From Henckelia pumila (Eukaryota > Streptophyta > Magnoliopsida > Lamiales > Gesneriaceae), in NCBI RefSeq assembly GCF_033568475.1, contig NC_133120.1, forward strand, positions 88,926,151-88,990,150: a DNA stretch of 64,000 nt, written 5' to 3'. Each line of letters opens with the position of its first letter. Position 1 is the first letter of the stretch. Positions 24,302 through 36,368 of this stretch are shown here, piece by piece. The position numbers and the translations under genes were made by a program. The notes below the pieces were generated by a model. It was not told the DNA's origin. It saw only the letters and a program-made list of their open reading frames with translations, and made no database searches.

Positions 24302-24745
24302 CTAAAGCCAACTACTCATTAGTTTTAATCTCATTGTTTCGCGATGCTTCTCAAACAATGGTCCTGGCAAGGGCTTTGTTAGTGGATCAGCAACATTATA
24401 TGTAGAGGCAACTCTCTCGATTGATATGTCTCCTCTTCCCACAATCTCCCGAATGATGTGGAATTTCTTCAGTATGTGTTTGGATCGCTGATGAGACCTT
24501 GGTTCCTTTGCCTGAGCAATGGCACCAGTGTTGTCACAGTATACCGGGACTGGATCAACTCCATTTGGAATAACGCCCAACTCTTGGACAAAATTCCTCA
24601 TCCAAACTGCCTCTTTGGCTGCAACTGTGTCTTGCTTGGAACTCTTCCAAGAGACAGCAGCACCATTAAGCATGAATACAAAACCAGAAGTCGATTTCGA
24701 ATCATCCACGTCACATTGGAAATTAGAATCAGTATAGCCTTCCAA
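24302..24745 (-). pseudogene. Copia RNase H fragment
   Basis: Residues [20 protein letters not shown] and [11 protein letters not shown] are RNase H motifs, followed by [15 protein letters not shown] and [11 protein letters not shown]. About 14 residues around the usual TEAEY motif are missing between QDTVA and AKEAVW, which removes catalytic sequence. The frame ends before the purine tract. Confidence 0.85.
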
Positions 24746-24755
24746 TTTTAATTCT

Positions 24756-25502
24756 CTACCCCCAAACCATGAACAAATTCTTAGTCCTTCTCAAGTACTT
24801 AAGAATATCTTTCACGGCTTTCCAATGCAATGGACCAGGGTTAGCCTGATATCTGCTTGCAATACTCAAAGCATATGCTATATCAGGACGCGTTGATATC
24901 ATACCATACATGATACTACCAATTGCTGACGCATAGGGAACACATGTCATCATCTCTATCTCTTCATCAGTCTTAGGGCACATTGATTTAGATAGAGTAA
25001 CACCATGACACATTGGTAAGTATCCTCTCTTGGACTCTTCCATAGAGAATCTTTTAAGTATGGTATCAATATACGTGACTTGGGTGAGCCCCAGCATCTT
25101 CTTTGATCTATCTCTATAGATTTGTATTCCCAATACATAAGATGCTTCACCCATGTCTTTTATGGAGAATTTACTTGCTAACCATACTTTAGTTGATTGC
25201 AATAATCCTATATCATTTCCAATGAGAAGGATATCATCAACGTAAAGTACTAGGAATGTCATTGCATTCCAACTAACTTTCTTGTACACACATGATTTCT
25301 CAGGATTTTTAACAAAACCAAACTCTTTGATAGTGTTATCAAATCTGAGATTCCAACTCCTAGATGCCTGCTTGAGACCGTAGATCGATCTCTGAAGTTT
25401 GCATACCTTATGCTCACTTCCTACTGATGTGAAACCCTCAGGTTGAGACATATAGATCTCTTCTTTAATGTTTCCATTGAGGAATGCTGTTTTCACATCC
25501 AT
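24756..25502 (-). pseudogene. Copia reverse transcriptase fragment
   Basis: Contains MDVKTAFLNGNIKEEIYMSQ and the polymerase motif LYVDDILLIGND (the YVDD box), then the SKFSIKDMGEASYVLGIQI and YASAIGSIMYGM blocks of copia reverse transcriptases. It is separated from the upstream frame by an in-frame stop near 25523-25526 and from the RNase H part by a break near 24750. Confidence 0.88.
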
Positions 25503-25523
25503 CTGCCATATTTCATAGTCATA

Positions 25524-26240
25524 TCATGCAGCTATGACTAGCAATATTCTAATTGACTTGAACATAGCGACTGGTGAAAAGGTTTCCTCATAGTCAACTC
25601 CTTGCCTTTGAGTATAGCCTTTTGCCACTAGTCTTGCTTTGAAGGTCAATACCTTCCCATCTGCCCCAAGTTTTCTCTTGTAAATCCATTTGCATCCTAT
25701 GGGAACAATTCCCTCAGGTGGATCTACTAAAGTCCATACTTGGTTCAAATACATGGAGTCCATTTCGGACTGCATAGCTTCAAGCCATTTAGATGATTCA
25801 GCATCAGATATTGCTTCTTTGAAGTTTCGTGGATCACATCCATCACTAGGCTCATCATGGCCTTGTTCATGAAGAAGCGTATATCTTGCAGGCGGTCTGA
25901 TTATTCTTTCAGACCTTCTAGGTATGTGTGATTCAACTACTGGCTGTTGGAGATTGGGTTCAACTTCTATAGTCGTGGGTGTATCTCGAATTTCCTTGAG
26001 TTCTATCATTTTGCCTTTTCTATCTAATAGAAACTCCTTCTCCAAGAAGGTGGCATTTCTAGAAACAAACACATTTGCTTCTTTTGGATGATAGAAATAA
26101 TATCCAACAGAGTTTTTTGGATATCCCACGAAGTAGCACAAAATGGATCTACTATCCAATTTGTCTCTTACTGTCTGCTTCACGTAAGCAGACATCCCCA
26201 TATTCTCAGATAAGAATATTTGGGAACCTTTCCCATCCAT
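25524..26240 (-). pseudogene. Copia integrase C-terminal region and start of reverse transcriptase
   Basis: Contains CYFVGYPKNSVGYYFYHP, typical of the copia integrase C-terminus, then WLEAMQSEMDSMYLNQVWTL and GCKWIYKRKLGADGKV at the start of the reverse transcriptase. Its frame overlaps the end of the upstream frame, so a frameshift separates the two near 26190-26200. Confidence 0.85.
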
Positions 26241-27835
26241 ATCTCATATGGTGTTTTATCCACTGCCTTTGTATGGACATTATTCAACAACATTGCCGCA
26301 GTTTTAAGCGCAAATCCCCAAAACGATCTAGGCAATTCAGTGAATCCCATCATAGATCGAACCATGTCCATCAAAGTTCGATTTTGACGTTCAGAAACAC
26401 CATTCAATTGTGGTGTTCCTGGTGGAGTCCACTGTGAGAGAATCTCATTCTCTTTAAGATAGTCCAAAAATTCAGTACTCAAGTATTCTCCACCTCGATC
26501 AGATCGGAGTGTTTTAATACTTTTACCCAATTGTTTCTCTACTTCAGATCTGAATTCTTTAAACTTTTCAAATGCTTCAGACTTGTATTTCATCAAATAA
26601 ACATACCCATACCTCGAAAAATCGTCAGTAAAGGTAATGAAGTAGGACTGCCCATATTTAGTGCTAACATTTAGCGGGCCACATACGTCTGTGTGGATCA
26701 AATTCAAAAGACCATGTGCACGTTCTACATTCCCATTAAAGGGAGTCTTGGTCATTTTTCCTTTCAGACAAGATTCACAAGTAGGTAGAGAGTTTATATC
26801 TGACATGTCAAACATGTCCTCTCCCACTAACTTGTGCATCATTCTTTGAGAAATATGACCTAGTCTAGCGTGCCATATATGTGCAGGGTTTTGACTATCT
26901 TGTCTTCTTTTGTTTGTTGTTATTGTTTGGACATTGTTTAATGGAATATCTTTTAATTTTAAGTTATAGAGATCGTTTTGTAATTCATCAGTTCCAATCA
27001 AACATTCATTTTTATATATATTGCAAACACCTTTTGCAAAAACACAAGAATAACCATCTCTATCAAGCATAGAAATAGAAATAATGTTTTTAACCAAATC
27101 AGGAATATACAAAACATCTCTCAAAAGCAACTTAAAATCATTGTTTAATATTAAAATAATATTTCCTTTGGCCTTGGCAGCAACCCTTGCTCTATTTCCA
27201 AGTCTTAGAAAGGTCTCACCTTCTCTAAGTTTTTTGCTTCTTGTCATCACCTGCAAATCATTGCATAGATGAGAACCACATCCGGTATCCAATACCCAAG
27301 AAGAAGAATTCATTGAGATATTAATTTCAATATAAAACATACCATGGCCAGAACGCTTCTGGGCAAGATATTCAGTGCAATTACGCCTCCAATGTCCAGG
27401 CTTGTTGCAGTGGAAACAGACTTGTTCTGATTTATTTGGCCTTTTGGGCCCTTGAGCAGGTTTCTTGTATGGCTTCTTATTAGGCTTGTTCTTAACTACA
27501 GAGTCAGAACGCTTCTTTCCCTTGTTTTGGGCTCCCTTTTTCGTCCCAGATGACGAGCCCAAAAGCAGAACAGGCTTTTCTTTCTTGATTGTGGCCTCAT
27601 AATTAACAAGCATATTGACCAACTCTTCAAGGGTGGCCTCTATCTTGTTCATATTAAAATTAACCACAAATCCGTCGAACGAGGAAGGTAAAGACAACAA
27701 GAGAATATCAGTCGAGAGCTCATGAGGCATAACCATATCGAGTCCCACTAATTTCTCAACTAACCCAATCATCCTAACACAATGCTCATGGACCGAAGCC
27801 CCTTCTCGCAAGCGTGTAGTCATGAGTTCTTTCAC
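26180..27835 (-). pseudogene. Copia gag C-terminus, protease and integrase
   Basis: A 551-codon stretch. A CCHC knuckle (CFHCNKPGHWRRNC) lies near residue 140. Protease WVLDTGCGSHLCNDL is near 181. The GAG-pre-integrase HHCC region (HARLGHISQRM with CESCLKGK) is near 320-362. The integrase core has TDVCGPLN, FITFTDDFSRYG and LRSDRGGEY, then GTPQLNGVSERQNRT. It is cut off by the frameshift near 26195. Confidence 0.9.
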
Positions 27836-27874
27836 AGTTGCATGTCTTTCTGATCGAGTTTGAACACCGTATAA

Positions 27875-28189
27875 CTATTTCAGATAAAAGTGAATGTCAG
27901 CAGCATTCGCAGCATCCTCGAACCGCCTTTGCAGTTCATTCGACATAGAAGCTAGGATGTAGCTCTTAGCTTGGAGATCATGGTCCCACCATTTCTCAAT
28001 CTTGGCTAACTCAGTCTCACTGATGTTAGGAGCTGCTTCCTTCGGTGGCTTCTTTTCAAGCACATACGCAATCCTCTCAGAGTTTAGAACAATCTTTAGA
28101 TTTCTTAGCCAGTCTTGATAATTAGGTCCGGTTAGCTTGTTTTGTTCGAGAATAGCAGAAAATAGATTGCGTGTCGACATCTTAAACAT
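27875..28189 (-). pseudogene. Copia gag N-terminus
   Basis: Opens MFKMSTRNLFSAILEQNKLT, then GPNYQDWLRNLKIVL, the DUF4219/UBN2-type start of plant copia gag. A TAA stop at 27875 separates it from the downstream gag region, whose frame is otherwise continuous, so one nonsense change probably split the two. Confidence 0.85.
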
Positions 28190-29654
28190 ACTGAAATTGA
28201 AAACAGATAATCGTTACTAATTATTTTAAAATAATTATAAGATATAAAATATGGACTTTGATTTTATAAATTTCCTCCCACTATTTTGACATTTTCACCA
28301 CCCTCTGATGAAAAACGGGAAATCGTATTTCCTTAGTGAGCACGTAGAGTCCAATCTAGACAACTATGATCCCGAATAATATCAGCCAATCATAATTTCT
28401 AAAAGGTAGAGCCCAATTGCATCCCCATGCAATCTCTACGTGTTTCGTCTCACTCTTGATAAGGACCCAATAATATAACGTCGTTTATCTTCGAGTGTCA
28501 AGCCGACCCATCAATGTTGAATCGCAGTAGACGGTCGCCATGAGTTCCCTCAATAATATGAGCCGAAGTCATGGGAGTTCTACCCAATTCACATCACCTA
28601 TGTCAGTGGTAGTCACAGCTTTCCGGCGTCCAGGTCTCCCCAATAATATGAGTCAGACACTGACCGTGGGTAGCGTTCAACATGCAACCACCGTTGATGG
28701 AAGACAAGAATAAATTAAACTCTTTTAATTTTTACTTTTATGACTTGATATAAATTTTGAATCATATTCAAAATGAGGGATTTTAATTTTGAAATTGTCT
28801 CATCATTTTATTTAAAATCGCGTGCCATGAGTTTGTATGTTTTCCGGATTTATGCAACTATATTATCGAATAATATACATACATGCATATTACTATATAT
28901 CGCATATATCATAATATGACAATTAAATAAGGATGATCGATTGCCAATACTATTTGATCCATGCGAGCCAAGCATGGATCAAGGTCCAAATCCTAGGTAA
29001 ATGCAGGGATGCAAATGCAACTTATTACATAAGCTTCCAATATTTTACATGTCGCATCTTGATCATCGGGTCTACCATCTTCCAATCTTGATCTTCCACT
29101 ATTACAAATATTTACATTTGAATAGCCATGGCACATAAGGGATACATATCAAGGGGTGGGAACGAACCATAAACCAGACTCACTTTAATTTTATCAAATA
29201 AAATTATACAAGTTGAGACATGAAAAATATCCTAACATACACCTAGCACATTGATCATGGCTCTCAATCATCCTTCATGCATATAATATCACATATTATA
29301 TTATTCATCAATTTCATGTATCTTGTAATTTTATCACTAACCGCCAAAATTATTAAATGAATTAACAAATTAAATAAACTTCTTTATTTAATTTCTAATT
29401 AATTCAATAATAATTGATTTTTTTGTAAAACTCCTTTTACTATAAATAATTAAAATCACATTCTAATTATTTATTTCATAAAAAAATATTTTATAAAATC
29501 GCATCGGATCCGAAACTCTTTTCGAAAAATATGTATATGTGTAAGGCTGCCCGAAATATTTTCAAACTCACCCCTACACCTACTGACCGAACACTGCCCG
29601 AATTAAATTCGGACAGTCAGCCCAATTATTGTTTCGACAATCATGCTACAAAAC

Positions 29655-29710
29655 ATGATTACTATTATTATATTATATATATATATATATAATATAATAA
29701 TAGTAATCAT
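29655..29710. repeat. Perfect 56-bp palindrome
   Basis: The left half starts ATGATTACTATTATTATATT and the right half is its exact reverse complement ending AGTAATCAT, with an (AT)n centre. It lies inside the copia leader and is followed by further AT microsatellite. Confidence 0.85.
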
Positions 29711-29930
29711 ATATATATATATATATATATATGTTTATATATACATATCGTAATGCATATATATACACATGTCTATATATAATAATATATATAATAACAA
29801 TAATGCATATATATATATATACATATATCTATATATTTTATAATATATATATCTATATATGTACATATATATATATCGTAATATATATATACAGACATAT
29901 ATCTATATACGTATTTTAAATTCTATAAAA

Positions 29931-30135
29931 ATAAATTTTATGGTGTAGCGATATTGAAATATTTTCTTATGCGGTTAGAAATTAAAAATACTCAACATGA
30001 AATAAACCATACGATATAGAGAACCTGGCTCAGTATAAATTTTATGGTGTAGCGATATTGAAATATTTTCTTATGCGGTTAGAAATTAAAAATACTCAAC
30101 ATGAAATAAACCATACGATATAGAGAACCTGGCTC
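29931..30135. repeat. 104-bp tandem duplication at the copia primer site
   Basis: Copies at 29931-30031 and 30035-30135 are the same over about 100 bases and end GAACCTGGCTC. The duplication therefore includes the outer part of the primer-binding region, and only the right copy is followed by the complete TGGTATCA core. Confidence 0.85.
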
Positions 30136-30144
30136 TGATACCAC

Positions 30145-32044
30145 TGTTGGATCTCGGATCTCTATCGTGCCCAAAAATGCAGCGAAAGTTTAAATTTAAT
30201 TTTGACTTTCAAAATTTTCTCGAACACTCGTATGGTTTAAATATATGTACGTAGGGAGTTAAGAGATTTATACCTATCAATCTTAAAAGATTGACGATGG
30301 CTCCAACTATTTCGAAACAATTTCGAAAATAGCTCTTGTTGTAAATCCCTACGAACAATCAACTGGATTTTTCCTCCTTTCTTCAAATCAGGTCCACGAC
30401 CGGATTTCCTGTTCCTCTTCTAAATTACACTTAAAAGAAGAAGAAATTTTTCGTTGAAAAATGAAGAAGATGACTGGCCGAGAATAGAGTTTTTAGCAGC
30501 AAAAAAACATTTTCTTTTCTCTGCCTTTTCTGAGAGCTTCGAGCAGAGAGAACGAAAAATTTTTTGTGCATCTAATGCACTGCTTCTCTCCATTTTCAAT
30601 CCCTTCAATCAATTGATTGAAGGGAATAAATGAGTTGTCGGCTATTATTTAAACTTTTTTTTTAATATTATAATAATATAATATATATATATATAAATAT
30701 ATTATTATAAACATAAGGTCCCATAATCATAAATATATATTATATATATCCATATATATATATATCGTATATATATATATATATGAATTTATATATATAT
30801 TGAGTGAGTCCTTAAATCCGAGTCCAACTCAGAAAAAATTAATTAAACCCTTTTAATTAATTTTGCTCTCAAAATTTCTATAAGTTTTATAAACCATTTA
30901 TAAAGCTTATCTATCGATCCAATCAAATTTGTACATCATAAATTCAACTCTTTGAATTTATTATCTCAACGGGAACAGGAAAACCAGTACTTGTGTAACC
31001 CTCAATGGTTCAGGGATACAGCTAGCTGTGGGTCCAGGCTTACCCTTATTAGCTTCATTCTATGCATCAACTCCTTGATCATAAAATGTCAGAACTCATT
31101 TCTGATTTAACCCATCGAATCATGGTAAGAGCATTAAGTAGCACCGCCCCATGATTCCCTAGGTATCACTGATAGTGCCTGCAAGAACCAGTCGATTATG
31201 GTTAACGTACAGTACAGTCCCTTCATCTCATATATCCCGATCGAAACTGCAACCATTGGTTCATCGAGGGTTGCACGTGAATTTCGATAACGATGTGATG
31301 TCTTTGAGAATACATAGTGGCATCGCATGTATAACTTGGTAAACACTTTACTCTACTACACATCTTACACTCTGGCCAGAGATTCCATGCACTATTATCT
31401 CATTTTATCACATAAGATATCCACACCCATAGGTGAGCGGTGAATCCCCGACTACAATGCACTGGCTCCTACATGTGTCGCAACTGTACCCAACCTCGCC
31501 ACCTGATGACCCTCATGGAGTCGGTAAATGAGTCAAAGTAAAGTCCTATCATGTAGAGCCTCAGTGTTGTCCCGGGTCGTAAGGACTAATGGTGTACAAC
31601 CATAACCACGGACTTATCCACTCGATGAATGATAACCACTTGGGAAGTCCGAGGGAGGGTAGTTCAGTGAACTCATCGTATGAGCACTAATCTGTATGAT
31701 TGAACATCTCTATGTCCATACCAATGAAACGTGGTACACATCATCACAGATTCTAGTCTCGAGCTCGAGCGATCCTTATCCTTATTTCGGACGGCTCAAT
31801 CGACTAGGAACTTGATTTAGAATATACAGTAATTAATAATATGTGTTTCATGATTGCCATCACATGTACAACCTCATATCTTACTATAGTATATTCAATG
31901 TCTTTATCTATGCAACTTGCATGGGTATACAGATAAAGAAAATGCCAGATAAAAGATTAATTATATTAAAATAAAGATTGTTATTACACTTGAGTCAATA
32001 AAATCCCTGACCAACATTTGGCTTGCAGGGCATCTACTCTAACA
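30145..32044 (-). repeat. Right LTR of the copia element
   Basis: A 1900-bp LTR, uninterrupted, beginning TGTTGGATCT and ending TCTAACA. It is the 5' LTR in the element's own (minus) sense, so the promoter would lie here. It carries AT microsatellite near 30675-30800. Confidence 0.92.
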
Positions 32045-32889
32045 GTTATACCCCCAATTAGCAAACTTGCAATTTCACGCTCCGCAGCAAGTTGAAGGGG
32101 AATTTGAAATTTGAGAGTTGGATCTTCGAAAACTCCTCTCCTTTCAAGTGGAGTGGAATTGGTCTGTATCCCATAGCTAATCACCGAGGGAGGGAGGGGT
32201 GGGGGGAAGCAAAATTTGATTCTTTCAAGAAACAATCACGAGTTGGAGAAAATCTTACCTTTTGTCGGACCGTAATCTGATTATGACCGTAACTGGGATT
32301 CTCGATGGCTTTATGTACGTAAAAAAGACAGAAAAATCGAACTGCTTGGAGAATGGAATATTATCCTAGATCTGAGTGACGAAGCCCATGAACCGAAACA
32401 CGATTATTTCCAAGTCTTTCAATGATTCTTTCCCATGGACTCCAGCAAGCTCTCAAAGCAAATAACGATCCAGCAAAAATTTATACGCGAATCGTGGATA
32501 TGGAATGGAGAGATGAGTCAACGAGACACCGAAAGAAAGAGCCTATCGAAAAAAAGAGAGATTAAAGTTTTTACCAACATTGAGAGAGTGGAGTTCCAGG
32601 GCTAAGAGCTGCGAATCCAATTCGGTGGCCGGAGGAATGTTGTATTCGGGCTGTTTCTGCACACCAATTTGCGATCGATTGACGATTAGGGCATTGGAGT
32701 TGTGCTGGGTCGAAGGGGCGACGTGTTGGGGCTAGGGATTTCTTTATTGGGTTTAGCTTTCCTTTCTGAGTTCCCTCCTCTTAAACGTATATATGTATAT
32801 GTATGTATTAATTATTAATTAATTAAAAAAAGAAGAGAAAAAACTGTGTATGTATATGTATGTATATGTATTAAAAATTAAAAAAAAAA

Positions 32890-33240
32890 GAAAAAAGACA
32901 ACAGTTTTTAAAACCGTTGTCGTAGACCCCAAAAACACGCTAATAGACAACAGTTAATTAAAACCGTTGTCTTATGTCATAAAAACCCGCTCATAGACAA
33001 CAGTCTATAAAAACCGTTGTAGTAGGCCCAAAATAAACGCTCATAGGCAACGTTTTTAAAAAAATGTTGTCTTATGCCCCCAAAAAAAAACGGTTTTTTA
33101 AAAACTGTTGTCTTTTTTATTGAGAAAACACCCAAAGACAACGGTTTTGATTAAAATCGTTGTTATTGGGTGAAAGACAACGGTTTTGGCATAAAACCGT
33201 TGTTGATTGAGTGTTGTTGATTAGCATTTTTCTTGTAGTG
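32890..33240. repeat. CACTA right terminus and subterminal palindromic repeats
   Basis: About seven palindromic units of the GACAACGG/CCGTTGTC type (near 32897, 32945, 32995, 33046, 33088, 33136, 33175) precede the terminal repeat. They match the left-end array in sequence but are more numerous. Confidence 0.85.
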
Positions 33241-34211
33241 GGTATTCTTCTTCTTCTTGGATGGATCATCTTCACGACTCGATATTGATCGGTATTTGGT
33301 AAAACTCCCCATAAAATCAGTCATCACATGCAAGCTTGTTTTCAAATCGTGGTATGATCTCATCTCCGAATCAAATTTCGCCCACGTCTATAATTCTGTG
33401 GAGGCCTTTAAATGCAGTCTATATTTTGAATCAAGATCTGATGATATATGTCTTATTGAAACCGGAAAGGAAGTTTTTAAAACATCCTTCAACGTTAAAC
33501 TACACATTCCCACGAGCAAAGACCAGATACTGGGAATAGTTGGCTCGTGCAATGGCTTGAGAACCCGATTACAAGTCGATAGAAGCAGGGTGAGAACCCG
33601 ATTACCAGTCGAAAACGTTTTTCGTATACAACCCATTAACGTGTGAATATATAGAGATTCTGGAAACAAGAGATGTTTTTTGTTGTACGAAATTTGGATT
33701 TGGTTGCAGCAAGTATACGAATCAATACAAGGTTTTTAGTTTCTTGGATGAAATGGATAGAATACAAGTTGGATCAAGAATACAAGGACAGGTTTTCACG
33801 GTCGGGGTTGATAGTAGATGGAGGGAGTGCAAGGGCCAGACCGTCGATTGGGCAAGTTACAATTATTCTCTTCTCTTTAATGGAGTGCTTCATTGGACTG
33901 GGACGGAATTTGGTCCCTCTGTTAATGTTATATATGCATTCGATCTTGAAGAAGAAAAGGGAGATTTAATTCATCCATCTTCCACTCCCTTTGCAGATCA
34001 TAGGGAATTATAATACAGACCCGTTTGTCGGAATATTGAATGATCATCTGTGTGCAGTATGCGGGGAGGAGGATTGTTCTTGTGTTTGGATAATGAAGGA
34101 TTACGGGGTTGTGGAATCTTGGACTAAATACATAGTTCTGAAGGACCCGATTCCGCAGCATAGTTTCAGCTTGTTGTATCCTGGCTTTGTTTGCATCGTT
34201 ACTTCACATGC

Positions 34212-36368
34212 TGTGATGACCCGAGTTCTAATCTCTCAATAAACATTAATCAACAATAATAGACAAGTATCAATGTCTAAACAAAAGAATAAAATTTTAT
34301 TTTTTTAAATAAATTTCCCTGCGCACGCGCGGGCATCACCCCTCGCGCGCGCGCAAGCCAATGGGACCGAGGCCCCCTGGCTTGGCCCGCGCGCGCGCGA
34401 GCAGTAGCTCGCCCGTGCGCAGGCCAATCGGCCAGAAATTTGGCTGCACTCTGCTGCTGTTCAAAAATTGAGTTCATGCATCCCTTTGATTCAAGATCAT
34501 CTCCTACCAAGGTATAGACATGGTATAATCAATAGCAACATCTATCATGATATACAAGGAATACAATTAGATCACTCCAAGGCCTTAAAACATAACCAAG
34601 ATGCATCAAGATACACAAGAAGCTATATACAATTCAAGTTCAAGATACATCATATTGATTCAAGGATTTATATATCTATTCAATCCCAACTACAACAAAC
34701 AAGACTACAACATCATCATAATCAAGTCTTGGTACAAATATCTAAACCATAATCATGTTTAAGGCTCCATTTCACTACAAGACAGCTCATAATCATCTAA
34801 ACTCGAATCATCACGCTATGTTCATCTCATTCCTTGTTCTTCATGTACGCCTTTGCCCGGTTCCACTCCCTCCTATTGCAATGACACATACAACAAGACA
34901 ATAGCCGGATAACTCCGGTGAGAAATAGATTTCCCAGTAAAAGCAACTAAACATGCATAACAACATATATCAAGATCATGATATAAAAGTAAGTACAATG
35001 CATGTTTTCAAAACAAGGTTCATTTCGTCATTCGTCAATTGGGATCCCGAGAAGTAGATATCATAAATAATCCACCGACTCTCCCGATCGAGGTGGGGTT
35101 ACTTATCTTTATTCTCTAGACTTTGAAGCAATCATATATGCAAATCAGACGCTAGGCTAAAACAACCACCCAGGCCATACATATACAATTCCTCAAATCG
35201 TCTATTCGAACGTTTCCGTTCATTTCAAAATCAAAGAATAAGTCTTCAAGATGAATGCAACATATATCATCATCAAGGCATTCATAACATCAAAACTTAT
35301 TCAACAACTCAAATAAAAACACATAAGAGCAATTAAGCAAACAAGTATGTGATTTAGGGGAACTCGATACAAACCATCTCGAGTTGTAGTCCCAATCAAA
35401 TAGTAGTCCACTTTTACCTTTCAAATGTGGTGTTTAGGATGTCTTCAAACTTGTCAAAGTCTGTACAAGATCAACCACCAAGACTATATCAAAATCTGCT
35501 CAATATCAACCCCAAACTTCAACAAGAATTTCAAAGGCAAACTCTACCAACCTTGTTCTATTGTTTATCAGTTTTGGAGTTGACGTTCTTGAGTTGATAT
35601 GCCCTGTTCAACCACTGAAATGATAGCATAACAATCAAGGAACCATTAACTAATAGCTCAACAACTTCTAAATGCAAGAACAGTAGCAAAACACTTCAAT
35701 TCACGAGTTCAACGGCATATCGGTAGTACTTCGGCGATTCCGAACTCAATACAACATTTCTAATATGAACATCAGCTGTTAAAACTTCAAGATCAACAGA
35801 ACAGCAGATATATATAGATCGAATCATAATTGGGAATCACAAGAACATGATATACAACTCCATCTTCAACCCAACTTCAAGATTATACAAGATAGAATCT
35901 CAACACTACAATTTCATAACAACATCTGATATCTGTCCATTTCGAAATCTCAAACCCCGAAGAACAAAGAGGAAACTTACATCAAATCGAAGGTCGTCTT
36001 GTGAGGATTCCAGAACATCTTTCGGAATCGAAAACGGATAATCGTAGCTCAAGATATCACAATTTGAAAGATGAAGAAAAGTTTGGAAAATTCTGCTCTC
36101 GGTTCTTCCTTTTTCCTTGTCTGAATTTTCTGATGGAATATAGTGTAGTACACGTGAACATGCTGAGGAATAACAAGTGTCCAGCTCAAAATAATGATTT
36201 TGCACTTTGGCCCCTCAACTATGCAATAATTGCAATTCAGCCCTCACATTCTCATGTTATTCAATTTCAATCCTAATCAATTTAAGAATATTAGAATTTG
36301 AATCAAAACTCCAAATATTCCCAAATTAATTATTCTCGGATTAAAATTAAATAATTCCGGGCGTTACA
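34212..36368 (-). repeat. Tekay-type element, left LTR
   Basis: 2157 bp. It is the 3' LTR in the element's sense. A GC-rich stretch (34320-34440) contains GCGCGCGCG runs in an otherwise AT-rich LTR. Confidence 0.95.

Larger units (their letters stand above)
28190..30144 (-). other. Untranslated leader of the copia element
   Basis: About 1.95 kb lies between the primer site (30131-30143) and gag, a long leader. It contains short CCCAATAATATGAG-type repeats at 28460-28660, a perfect AT-rich palindrome (29655-29710), AT microsatellite (29665-29910) and a tandem duplication next to the primer site. No coding sequence is seen. Confidence 0.75.
19671..32044 (-). mobile_element. Ty1/copia LTR retrotransposon, degenerate, inserted in the CACTA element
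   Basis: Target duplication GTTAT at 19666-19670 and 32045-32049. LTRs begin TGTTGGATCT and end TCTAACA on the + strand; transcription is on the minus strand. The primer site TGGTATCAGAGCC (initiator tRNA-Met) is at 30131-30143 and the purine tract AAGTGGGAGAT at 24288-24299. Domain order protease, integrase, reverse transcriptase, RNase H marks it as copia. LTRs near 1.9 kb fit the Angela group, but the lineage is a guess. The reading frame is broken several times. Confidence 0.92.
18633..32731 (-). pseudogene. Unidentified multi-exon gene-like series inside the CACTA element, split by copia
   Basis: Reading the minus strand, short open stretches bounded by plausible AG/GT sites follow one another. 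They are 32575-32731 (contains NIPPATELDSQLLALELHSL, then GTAA), about 32259-32310 (contains AIENPSYGHNQITVRQK, then GTAAGA), about 32045-32180 (FEDPTLKFQIPLQLAAERE), 19445-19571 (ANLKEFAHPALEIFMRYKSQ), smaller pieces near 19400, 19090 and 19025, about 18795-18850 (VEEALEYARKSRSSPA, then GTAAGT), and a last piece FVEDRIATLKNVIKEPELNN ending at a stop at 18633-18635. The copia element sits inside one exon: the frame LLIGGITAEMLDFVHH is open across the insertion site. I do not recognise the family. It may be a captured host gene or the element's own accessory gene. Confidence 0.4.
16359..33240. mobile_element. CACTA (En/Spm) DNA transposon carrying nested retrotransposons
   Basis: The ends CACTACAAGAAAAATGCT (16359-16376) and its perfect reverse complement (33223-33240) are CACTA-type terminal inverted repeats. 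A 3-bp target duplication GGT flanks it (16356-16358, 33241-33243), and the empty site is in unit A near 178-182. Subterminal regions hold palindromic ACAACGG repeats. Without the copia insertion the element would be about 4.5 kb. I find no recognisable TNP2-type transposase, so it is probably non-autonomous; its interior carries a gene-like exon series on the minus strand. Confidence 0.93.

Noticed and set aside
29731..29919. 62-codon frame of Tyr and Ile
   Set aside because: Translation of an AT microsatellite.
30131..30143. tRNA-like sequence
   Set aside because: Only the 13-base primer site complementary to initiator tRNA-Met; no tRNA fold around it. The same holds at 2759 and 41502.
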